NCBI GenBank assembly: GCA_020532215.1
Contig: JAJBBF010000012.1
Location: 1 to 32,199 of the forward strand
DNA: 32,199 nt
Direction: 5' to 3'
Origin: Candidatus Cloacimonadota bacterium
GTDB lineage: Bacteria; Cloacimonadota; Cloacimonadia; Cloacimonadales; Cloacimonadaceae
This document shows, piece after piece, positions 1 through 7,316 of this stretch. The notes under the pieces were generated by a model, which was not told where the DNA came from, did not search any database, and was given only the letters and a program-made list of their open reading frames with translations. How positions within the stretch are numbered: position 1 is the stretch's first letter; every line of letters begins with the position of its first letter. The position numbers were made by a program, and so were the translations under genes.

Positions 1-530
1 ACAGGTCCGGGCAGTTCGAAGAACGGCTGAGCCTGATCCGCGAAAATGAGAAAAAGGCCGACGACCTGCGCGTGGCGATCGAGCGTTATCTTTACGAGCG
101 CACCCTGATCCCCGAAAATCGCGGCGATGTGCTGGCCATTTTGGAAAATACTGACGAAGTGGTGGATAACATCAAGGACACGCTGATGCAGTTTTCCATC
201 GAACTGCCCCAGATCCCCCAGGTGCTGGACGACCTTTGGATGCAAACCACGCGCGCTTCCACCGGTGCCGTGGAGCAGCTCACCTACGCCGTGCGCTCTT
301 TCTTCCGCGACCTTTCGCAGGTGAACAACTATATCCACAAGGTCTATTTCTTCGAGCGCGAAGCCGACCAGCTGGGCGAAAAGCTGCGCCGCCTGATCTT
401 CGCCCAGGATATGGACCTCGCCCTCAAGACCCACCTGCGCTGGTTCGCCCTCCACATCGAGCAAATTTCGGATTACGCCCAGGCCGTTTGCGACCGGCTG
501 TCCATCTACACCATCAAAAGACAGCTCTGA
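1..530 (+). CDS. DUF47 / PhoU-like phosphate transport regulator, 5'-truncated by window edge
   Basis: The frame of the 72..530 ORF stays open to base 3 (RSGQFEERLSLIRENEKKADDLRVAIERYLYE...), so the GTG at 72 is unlikely to be the true start. Helical PhoU/DUF47-like protein placed 7 bp upstream of a Pit transporter, the usual pairing. Confidence 0.8.
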   Translation, partial: RSGQFEERLSLIRENEKKADDLRVAIERYLYERTLIPENRGDVLAILENTDEVVDNIKDTLMQFSIELPQIPQVLDDLWMQTTRASTGAVEQLTYAVRSFFRDLSQVNNYIHKVYFFEREADQLGEKLRRLIFAQDMDLALKTHLRWFALHIEQISDYAQAVCDRLSIYTIKRQL

Positions 531-537
531 TCACCAC

Positions 538-2022
538 ATGATCTACGTTTTCCTGATCAGCGGCCTGTTCATCGGTTGGTCCATGGGAGCCAACGACACC
601 GGAAACATCTTCGGCGCCGCGGTTTCCACCCGCATGATGAGTTTTCGCAAGGCCGCCCTGATCGCCGCCATTTTTTACTTTCTGGGCGCTCTTTTAGAGG
701 GAAGCGGACCCACGGGAACTTTGGGACGCCTGGGTTCCGTCGATGCCCTGGGAGGGGCCTTCACCGTCGCGCTGGCGGCCGCGCTGGCCATTCTGGTGAT
801 CGTGCGGCTGGGCATCCCGGTTTCGATCTCGCAGACCATCGTGGGCGCGCTGATCGGCTGGAACTACTTTTCCGGCCGGCTTACGGATTTCAATTCCCTG
901 CTCACCATCGCCAGCAGCTGGGTAACCGCTTTCGTGGTCTCGGCCGGCATCGCGGCCCTGCTGTTTTACATTGTGCGCGGCTGGATCAATAATTCCCGCC
1001 GCCACCTGCTGGAACAGGACATGATCATCCGCACCGCCCTGGTGGTGTTCGGCGCCCTCGGAGCCTACTTTCTGGGCGCCAATACCATCGCCAACGTAGT
1101 CGGGGTCTTTGTTCCGGTAACGCCGTTCCAAGACCTGGCCGTCGGTTCGCTGTTCGTGATCACCGGAGTTCAGCAGCTGTATGTGATCGGCGCGCTTTCC
1201 GTGGTGCTGGGCATCTACACCTTTTCCCACCGCGTGATGGGTACCGTGGGCAAAGACATTTTCCAGCTTTCGCCCGCCACCGCGCTGGTGGCTCTGCTCA
1301 CCGAAACCATCGTCCTCTTTCTCTTTTCCTCCCGCGCTTTGCACGATCTGCTGGTCGCCATCGGCCTTCCGCCCATCCCGCTGGTGCCGATCTCCTCCAC
1401 CCAGGTGATCGTGGGCGCCGTGATCGGCATCGGCCTGGCCAAAGGCGGCAAAAACATCCGCTACAACGTGCTTGGCAAAGTGTCGCTGGCCTGGGTCGCC
1501 GCTCCGGCCATGGCCTTCCTCTTTTCCTTCGTGGCCCTCTTTATAACCCAAAATGTTTTCGAACTCGAGGTTTACCACCCCCTCACCTATACCGTGGACA
1601 AAAACGCCGTGCAGGAGATGCGGCGCCGCGGGATCGACACCAACAAGCTGGGCTTCGTAAACCTGCGCACCTTCAAAACCGAAACGGAGATCTTCAACGA
1701 GCTTACCTTTGAGGAGGCCTACAAGCCGGAAACCGCCAAAGAGATCATCGACATCAGCGAAAACCATCCCCTGCTGATCAATCTGGAATTGCTGCAAAAA
1801 CGCGGCTTGGGCCAGCGCCTGAACGACGCCCAGCTGGAAGCCCTCAGGCGTCTCGAAGGCCGTGAATTCAAGCGCAAGTGGAACCTCGCCCAGACCCTGG
1901 CCAAAGACCCGGCCTGGCAAGCCATCAAAGAGCCCCAAACCCAGGCGGAAGAGACCTATAACGCCGACCTGCGGGACGATCTGGAACTGCTCTACAAGGT
2001 CTTCTACCATCCCCAGGATTGA
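538..2022 (+). CDS. Inorganic phosphate transporter, Pit/PHO4 family, with C-terminal soluble extension
   Basis: N-terminal GANDTGNIFGAAVSTRMMS motif, duplicated PHO4-type region (ISSTQVIVGAVIGIGLAKGGKNIRYNVLGK), multiple TM segments, adjacent DUF47 gene. Confidence 0.88.
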   Translation: MIYVFLISGLFIGWSMGANDTGNIFGAAVSTRMMSFRKAALIAAIFYFLGALLEGSGPTGTLGRLGSVDALGGAFTVALAAALAILVIVRLGIPVSISQTIVGALIGWNYFSGRLTDFNSLLTIASSWVTAFVVSAGIAALLFYIVRGWINNSRRHLLEQDMIIRTALVVFGALGAYFLGANTIANVVGVFVPVTPFQDLAVGSLFVITGVQQLYVIGALSVVLGIYTFSHRVMGTVGKDIFQLSPATALVALLTETIVLFLFSSRALHDLLVAIGLPPIPLVPISSTQVIVGAVIGIGLAKGGKNIRYNVLGKVSLAWVAAPAMAFLFSFVALFITQNVFELEVYHPLTYTVDKNAVQEMRRRGIDTNKLGFVNLRTFKTETEIFNELTFEEAYKPETAKEIIDISENHPLLINLELLQKRGLGQRLNDAQLEALRRLEGREFKRKWNLAQTLAKDPAWQAIKEPQTQAEETYNADLRDDLELLYKVFYHPQD

Positions 2023-2154
2023 CTTTTGGGAATCGGGAAAACAGAACAACGAATGCCAACCCAGGATAAGTTCAATTCTCTGTGTCCGCCCTGTCTCTGC
2101 GTCTCTGTGTTGGAAAGTTCTTTTTGGGTGCGGTGCCTCAAGATCAATTCCGGG

Positions 2155-2415
2155 CACCCAACAGACTGAAGTCTATGTTGCATATCACTCTGCCTCTCTG
2201 TCCCTCTGTTTTTAATAATTCCTCTGCTTGCTTCTTCTCTGCCCTTCTCTGCTCCTCTGTGGTTAGATATTTCTCTGCTGCTTCGTGCCGCGGAAGGAAC
2301 CACCCAACAGACTGAAGTCTATGTTGCATATCACTCTGTCTCTCTGTTTCTCTGTTTTTAACAAATCCTCTGCCTGTTTCTTCTCTGCCCATCTCTGCTC
2401 CTCTGTGGTGAAAAA
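2155..2415. repeat. Two tandem copies (~146-bp period) of a CT-rich CTCTGTG-type intergenic repeat
   Basis: cacccaacagactgaagtctatgttgcatatcactctg occurs at 2155 and at 2301. Similarity continues through ...cctctgc(t/c)tg(c/t)ttcttctctgccc(t/a)tctctgctcctctgtggt. Related degenerate CTCTGTG units lie at ~2080-2115 and 2440-2460. Confidence 0.9.
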
Positions 2416-2468
2416 TCCTCTGTTAACTCCGTGCCTCCCCATCTCTGTGCCTCTGTGTTAAAAAAACC

Positions 2469-3359
2469 ATGACTGAACAGAATATCATTCTCATCCTCTC
2501 CTTCGCCCTCGGCTTCGCTTTGAAGAGCCTCAAACTCCTCTCCAAGGACGACGCCCCGGTCTTGCTGCGTTTCGTGCTCAACGTCTGCCTGCCTCCGCTG
2601 ATGATCCTGGCCATCTACCGCGCCACGCCTTCCGCGGACATGCTGCTGGTCACACTCAGCGCCATGCTGGTGATCTTCATCCTCTTTTTCATCTCTTCCT
2701 TCGTGGGCAAGAAACTGCAGCTGCCGCGTCCCACTTTCGGCTCTTTCCTGGTGGGAACGATGATCATGAACACCGCTTTCGCCCTGCCCTATTTCAAGGC
2801 GATCGGGGCGGAAGAGCTGGCCCGCGCCTCCCTCTTTGACATCGGCAACACCATCCTGATCTTCACTTTCAGCTATTACAACGCCATCAAATACGGCGCC
2901 AATGCCCACACCGACCGCATTCAGATAAAGCGGTTCCTCACCCTGCCGCCGCTCTGGGGCATCCTGATCGGCTTTGGGATCAAGGCGTTGCGGCTGGAAA
3001 TACCTCCCTCCGCGGTCTCCTTTCTGGAACTGCTGGGCCAACCCACCGGACTATTGATGATGGTGGCGCTGGGCCTGGCTTTCGCGCCGCAGAGCTCGCA
3101 TCTGGGCAAAGCCCTGATCGCCGTTTTTATCAGGATGGGCCTGGGTTTCGCGGCCGGCTTCGCGCTTTCGCTGCTCTTTGGCCTGCAGGGGATCCCGCGC
3201 ACCGTGGTGCTCACCTGTTCCGCGCTGCCCGTGGGTTTCAACACCCTTATCCTGGCCGACCGCGAGAATATGGACCGCCCTTTCGCCGCCACGCTGGTTT
3301 CGGTTTCCACCCTCATCGCGCTGTTCACCACTCCGCTGCTGATCCGGCTCTTTTCCTGA
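2469..3359 (+). CDS. AEC-family (auxin efflux carrier-like) permease
   Basis: ~296 aa, ~10 hydrophobic segments, LRFVLNVCLPPLMILAIYR and ALPVGFNTLILADRENMD match the PF03547-type pattern. Confidence 0.8.
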   Translation: MTEQNIILILSFALGFALKSLKLLSKDDAPVLLRFVLNVCLPPLMILAIYRATPSADMLLVTLSAMLVIFILFFISSFVGKKLQLPRPTFGSFLVGTMIMNTAFALPYFKAIGAEELARASLFDIGNTILIFTFSYYNAIKYGANAHTDRIQIKRFLTLPPLWGILIGFGIKALRLEIPPSAVSFLELLGQPTGLLMMVALGLAFAPQSSHLGKALIAVFIRMGLGFAAGFALSLLFGLQGIPRTVVLTCSALPVGFNTLILADRENMDRPFAATLVSVSTLIALFTTPLLIRLFS

Positions 3360-3405
3360 TCCGGCTGGCGTTTTAACCCCTTCCAGCGGAACTTGCTTGA
3401 TTGAT

Positions 3406-3421
3406 TGGCACAATAACTGCT
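3406..3421 (+). promoter_or_regulatory. Candidate sigma-54 (-24/-12) promoter upstream of the C10 peptidase
   Basis: TGGCAC-aataa-CTGCT: GG-N10-GC spacing and near-consensus TGGCAC/TTGCW. Located 26-41 bp before the predicted ATG at 3447. Confidence 0.35.
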
Positions 3422-3446
3422 TATGTTACCTGTGAGGAGCGTAACC

Positions 3447-5177
3447 ATGAAAAGACTTATTCCTGGCCTGGCGCTGATCCTGCTCTGCGCCACTATTTAC
3501 GCTGATCCCGTGAGCCTGGCCCGGGCTGAAAGCGCGGCCCGAGCTCAACTGCAGAGGCTGGATGGCAGCGGAACCCTCTTGCCGCCCCGTCCCCTGGGCG
3601 AAGAAACCTCCCCTCTGGCCTGGGTTTTTGGCCTTGAGCCCCAAGGTTACATCGTGGTTTCCGCCGCCGACGATCTGCCCCCCGTGCTGGCTTATTCATT
3701 CACCGCGAATTTTGACCCCGCCACGGATCCCTGGCTGGCGGAACTGATCTCGGCCGACCTCACTTTCCGGCAATCCGGTGCCGGTCCCGATGAGCGTGAT
3801 AAATACAGGCAGATGTGGCAAAATCCTTTCGCTGACCGCGACGATTTTGAGCAGTGGCCGCCGCCGGGCTATTCGCCCTCGGGAGGCTGGATCAAAACCG
3901 AATGGCACCAAAGCGCGCCATACAACGCTGATTGCCCCATCGATCCGGTAACCGGGCAGCGCAGCGTTGCCGGCTGCCCCGCCGTGGCCATGGCCCAGAT
4001 CGTCAACTACCACCAAAGCCTTAACGGGACAAGGTTTACCGATGCTGACGACTATCATCACAACTACGCCGGCCGCAATTTCTGGATCGACGACGACCAC
4101 GCCGCCCAGGATTTCCCCTCCTGGGCCGAACTCAACACCGCGCTGGACACCCTAACCCAGCACTACGCCATGCAGCAGGCCACCACATCCGCCGACGCCG
4201 CCGCGCTGATCTGGGCCTGCGGAGCCGCCGCCGAACAGGTTTACACCTCCAGCGGCAGCGGCACTTTTGCCGTCAGCCAGGCTTTTAACGCTTTCCAACG
4301 CTTCGGTTTTGATTACTGCGAACTGCTCACCGCCTCCGCTCCCGATCTCAATTTCCGCATGGCGCAAAACATCAAGGACGCCCAGCCGGTGCACCTGGCC
4401 GTGGTCACGCCGGCCTGGGACGCCGGGCACAATGTGGCGGTGGACGGCTACAACACCGACGGATTTTTCCACGTCAATTTCGGTTGGGGCGGCTCTCAAA
4501 GCGGCTGGTATCTGCTGCCGGACCAGCTGCCCTACAACCTCACCGTGGTCGAGGGCGCCATCGTGGACATCGAACCCCGCCAGTATCTGATGGCCATTCC
4601 GGACACCCTGTTGTTTCTCGACAACGCCTCCATTTACGAAGCCCACGAGCTGGAACTGGTGAACATCAGCGACGCCAGCCTGACCATCAGTGACCTCAGT
4701 TGGACGCCCTACAATGTGGTTGACGCTTTCCTGGTTTGCGAATTGTATCCCGGCCTGCCGCGCGTCCTGGAACCCGGCCAGAGCATGATCATCTATGTCC
4801 ATTTTGTAGTTGTGGAAGGCGGCCCCAGGGAGATCATCACCGGCAGCATCTCCATCGCCCACAGCTGCGGCTGTTACGAGGTTCCCATCCTCATCGACAG
4901 CAGCCTGCCCGCCCTCCCGGCTGAAGATCAGGTCGCGCCCGTCGTGAAACTAAGCGCCTGGCCCAACCCCTTTGGCGATCAACTCGAACTGGCCTCCGCC
5001 ACCCGCGGACCTCTCCGCGTGAGCGTTTACAACCTCAAAGGCCAGAAGCTCGCCACCCTCGAAGGCGAGGGCAAACTGAGCTGGTCACCAGGCGCCGGAA
5101 CCCCCGCCGGGATCTACCTGATCAAAGACGACAACGCCAAAAACAGCAGGCCCCTGCGGGTGGTGAAGATCAGATAG
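3447..5177 (+). CDS. Secreted C10-family (streptopain/SpeB-like) cysteine protease with C-terminal FlgD/T9SS-like sorting domain
   Basis: Signal peptide MKRLIPGLALILLCATIYA preceded by SD gaggag. Spi-like prodomain (GYIVVSAADDLPPVLAYS). Catalytic Cys context SVAGCPAVAMAQIVNYHQ. Catalytic His context HNVAVDGYNTDGFFHVNFGWGG. C-terminal WPNPFGDQLELAS...VSVYNLKGQKLATL...GIYLIK...VVKIR. Confidence 0.88.
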   Translation: MKRLIPGLALILLCATIYADPVSLARAESAARAQLQRLDGSGTLLPPRPLGEETSPLAWVFGLEPQGYIVVSAADDLPPVLAYSFTANFDPATDPWLAELISADLTFRQSGAGPDERDKYRQMWQNPFADRDDFEQWPPPGYSPSGGWIKTEWHQSAPYNADCPIDPVTGQRSVAGCPAVAMAQIVNYHQSLNGTRFTDADDYHHNYAGRNFWIDDDHAAQDFPSWAELNTALDTLTQHYAMQQATTSADAAALIWACGAAAEQVYTSSGSGTFAVSQAFNAFQRFGFDYCELLTASAPDLNFRMAQNIKDAQPVHLAVVTPAWDAGHNVAVDGYNTDGFFHVNFGWGGSQSGWYLLPDQLPYNLTVVEGAIVDIEPRQYLMAIPDTLLFLDNASIYEAHELELVNISDASLTISDLSWTPYNVVDAFLVCELYPGLPRVLEPGQSMIIYVHFVVVEGGPREIITGSISIAHSCGCYEVPILIDSSLPALPAEDQVAPVVKLSAWPNPFGDQLELASATRGPLRVSVYNLKGQKLATLEGEGKLSWSPGAGTPAGIYLIKDDNAKNSRPLRVVKIR

Positions 5178-5187
5178 CCAGTTTTCC

Positions 5188-5208
5188 GGCATGCCTTATT
5201 AGCATGCC
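5188..5208. other. Short perfect hairpin after the C10 peptidase (GGCATGC-cttatta-GCATGCC)
   Basis: 7-bp inverted repeat 11 bp after the stop codon. No T-tract follows. Confidence 0.5.
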
Positions 5209-5295
5209 ATACAATCACTTGACGGGATGCCAGCCAGGCTCTGTTCACCCTGTTCGTCTATCTTTCTGCCAACTAACCCTTTAACCATATCCTCC

Positions 5296-5398
5296 CTGGT
5301 TGGCTCCCAGCATCATTACGGGATAAATACGGGATCAATACGGATTTCATCCGTATTGATCCCGTATTCATCCCGTAATGATACTGGGGGCCAGCTGG
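5296..5398. repeat. Long near-perfect palindrome with arms made of 11-bp iterations
   Basis: Arms 5312-5345 and 5349-5382 are inverted complements with one mismatch in 34 and a 3-nt centre (ttc). Outer arms 5301-5310 and 5384-5393 pair with one wobble. A T6 tract follows at 5400-5405. Confidence 0.95.
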
Positions 5399-5506
5399 AT
5401 TTTTTGATCGGGGTTCAAATCCCAAACAGAAGTAAGCGCCAAATAAAAAGATTGACGGAAAGCGTCGGCCGGAGAGTATTGTTTGTATCAAGACATGGAG
5501 GTTCCG

Positions 5507-6775
5507 ATGATCAAGATGAGAACTTTGCTGCTGATGCTTCTGGTTCTGAGCCTGGGCTTCGGCTGCGCCTGCAACAAAAAGAAGGGCGAGACCGAGCCGG
5601 TTTCCGACGATCTGAAGACAAGCCTGGCGGAGCAAAACAACGCCTTCGCCTTTGAGCTCTACCGGCTGGCGGACCAGCCAGGCAAGAATCTTTTCTATTC
5701 GCCTTACAGCATCACTTCCGCGCTGTCCATGGTTTACGGCGGCGCCCAGGGCAACACTGCCGTCCAGATGGCCGAAGCGATGAAATTCGACCTTCCCGCC
5801 GCCCAGCAACACCAGGCCTATCTGGGCCTGCAGCAATCCCTTAACGCGATCGGATCACAGGGCAAGGCAGAGCTGAACGTTGCCAACGCCCTCTTTGGCG
5901 CGGACAGCAACGCGAAACTGATCGAACCGGATTATCTGGCCCTGCTGCGCGAGAGTTATCTGAGCGACCTGTACAGCCTCGATTTCACCGATTTCAGCGG
6001 CACAGCCCAGTTCATCAACCGCTGGGTGGAGGAAAAAACCAAGGACCGGATCAAGGACTTGGTGAACGAAGGCCACATCCGCGACAGCAACGAAGGCCTC
6101 GTGCTGGTGAACGCCATCTATTTCAAGGGCAGCTGGCTGAACGAGTTCGAGCCCAAGCTCACCTTCCAGGACAAGTTTTACGTCTCCTCAACCGAGCGCA
6201 CGGAGGAAAACAGCCGTCCCGTGGACATGATGACCGCCCGCGCAGAATATCCTTACGCGCAGCTCGACGGATTGCAGATCCTGGAGCTTCCCTATGCCGA
6301 GGAAGAGCTGGCCATGATGTTCGTCTTGCCGGATGAGATCGCCAACATGGACAAAGATCTGAATACCGAAAGCTATGGCCAGTGGCAGGAAGCGCTCAGC
6401 CCCCAGGAAGTGAAGATATACATCCCCAAATTCAAGTTCGACCTCACTTTGGACGGTTTGGCGGACATGCTGAAAAAACTTGGCATGACCGACGCCTTTA
6501 ATCTCAACCTGGCCAATTTCAACGGCATCATCCCGGATGAGACCGGACGCGGGCTTTACATCTCCGACGTGATCCACAAAGCCTTTGTGGAAGTTAACGA
6601 AGAAGGCACAGAAGCCGCCGCCGCCACGGGGATAGTTATGGCCACCAAAGCCGGACCCGGACCCGATCAGACGCCGGTTTTCCGCGCGGACAAACCCTTC
6701 CTCTATCTGCTGGTGCACAAACCCACCAACACCGTGCTCTTCATGGGCAAAATGTGTGAGCCGCCAAAGATGTAA
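5507..6775 (+). CDS. Serpin-family protease inhibitor, predicted lipoprotein
   Basis: Full serpin fold signature: NAFAFELYRLADQPGKNLFYSPYSITSALSMVYGGAQGNTAVQM, INRWVEEKTKDRIKDLV, VLVNAIYFKGSWLNEF, hinge HKAFVEVNEEGTEAAAATG, DKPFLYLLVHKPTNTVLFMGKM. N-terminus MIKMRTLLLMLLVLSLGFGC resembles a lipoprotein signal. SD ggagg before the ATG at 5507. Confidence 0.93.
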   Translation: MIKMRTLLLMLLVLSLGFGCACNKKKGETEPVSDDLKTSLAEQNNAFAFELYRLADQPGKNLFYSPYSITSALSMVYGGAQGNTAVQMAEAMKFDLPAAQQHQAYLGLQQSLNAIGSQGKAELNVANALFGADSNAKLIEPDYLALLRESYLSDLYSLDFTDFSGTAQFINRWVEEKTKDRIKDLVNEGHIRDSNEGLVLVNAIYFKGSWLNEFEPKLTFQDKFYVSSTERTEENSRPVDMMTARAEYPYAQLDGLQILELPYAEEELAMMFVLPDEIANMDKDLNTESYGQWQEALSPQEVKIYIPKFKFDLTLDGLADMLKKLGMTDAFNLNLANFNGIIPDETGRGLYISDVIHKAFVEVNEEGTEAAAATGIVMATKAGPGPDQTPVFRADKPFLYLLVHKPTNTVLFMGKMCEPPKM

Positions 6776-6807
6776 ATCACTCGCTGATAATATATTGGAA
6801 TACATTG

Positions 6808-6836
6808 ACGCGCCCTGTGCGGGGCGCGTTCTTTTT
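6808..6836 (+). terminator. Rho-independent terminator of the serpin gene
   Basis: ACGCGCCC-tgtgcg-GGGCGCGT followed by tcttttt. Confidence 0.85.
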
Positions 6837-6904
6837 GGGCGGATCGAGCTCATTCACGGTGAGCGCAAATCCCGTCCATTCCGGCTTGATGAGCAATACC
6901 CTTT

Positions 6905-6934
6905 GTCATTCAGGTGAAGAGGCCCCGGAATGAC
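6905..6934. repeat. REP-like palindromic element, copy A
   Basis: gtcattcaggtgaagaggccccggaatgac. 24 of the first 27 bases are identical, ungapped, to 15466-15492. GTCATTC...GAATGAC inverted ends. Confidence 0.7.
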
Positions 6935-7058
6935 GTGTATTCGGGGCTGGGTGGAGGGGATGTTCTGCTGTAGTCGATGCTCGTTCCTCGCTCGACTCCA
7001 GCGGTTGTTTCACCCTTTCACATCCTCCGCTTTTGCCTTGTGTTCTCAGGGTTACAAA

Positions 7059-7096
7059 AATCCGTACAATCCGTTTAATCCGTAGAATCCGTAGAA
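7059..7096. repeat. 9-bp tandem repeat (AATCCGTnn)
   Basis: aatccgtac-aatccgttt-aatccgtag-aatccgtag-aatg. Confidence 0.85.
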
Positions 7097-7098
7097 TG

Positions 7099-7122
7099 AA
7101 AAATGCCCTGAAAAACGAGGGC
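7099..7122 (-). terminator. Probable terminator of tRNA-Asn
   Basis: On the minus strand GCCCT-cgtttttc-AGGGC is followed by ATTTTT, just 3' of the tRNA. Confidence 0.6.
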
Positions 7123-7129
7123 AAAAAAA

Positions 7130-7204
7130 TGGCTCCGGAAGAGGGATTCGAACCCCCGGCCTAGTGGTTAACAGCCACCCGCTCTACCGCTGAGCTATTC
7201 CGGA
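7130..7204 (-). tRNA. tRNA-Asn (anticodon GTT), CCA encoded
   Basis: Reverse complement TCCGGAATAGCTCAGCGGTAGAGCGGGTGGCTGTTAACCACTAGGCCGGGGGTTCGAATCCCTCTTCCGGAGCCA. 7-bp acceptor stem TCCGGAA/TTCCGGA, T-loop GGTTCGAATCC, anticodon loop CTGTTAA, discriminator G. Confidence 0.95.
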
Positions 7205-7219
7205 ACGCATTGTAAGGGG

Positions 7220-7248
7220 CAAATTCCCCGGAGGCGGAAATTTGTCAA
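7220..7248 (-). promoter_or_regulatory. Candidate promoter for tRNA-Asn
   Basis: Minus strand TTGACA (7243-7248), 17-nt spacer, AATTTG (7220-7225). The expected TSS is a few nt before the tRNA 5' end. Confidence 0.4.
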
Positions 7249-7316
7249 TGGAAATTATCCAACCTGAGGCGGGAGCTGCTTTGCCGGCAGTGTGGCCGGT
7301 TGGAAACCAACCCGGA

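Noticed and set aside
72-530. GTG at 72 as start of the DUF47 gene
   Set aside because: The frame remains open and protein-like to the window edge, so the gene starts outside the window.
694-2157. 487-aa minus-strand ORF antisense to the Pit transporter
   Set aside because: Same antisense artefact; no recognisable motifs, translation rich in H/G/Q/D.
2004-2392. Short ORFs (77-117 aa) inside the CTCTGTG repeat spacer
   Set aside because: Translations of repeat DNA on both strands (e.g. SDMQHRLQSVG seen twice); no SD or coding signature.
5227-5836. 142-aa (+) and 187-aa (-) ORFs sharing peptides like HYGxNTGSIRxxSVLIPYxSRND
   Set aside because: The shared peptide is only the translation of both strands of the palindrome at 5296-5398, not a protein family.
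7205-7316. Small hairpins (ggttgg-ttt-ccaacc; ccggc...gccgg) between the hydrolase 3' end and the tRNA
   Set aside because: Short, no T-tract and no conserved RNA-family signature; cannot support a specific call.
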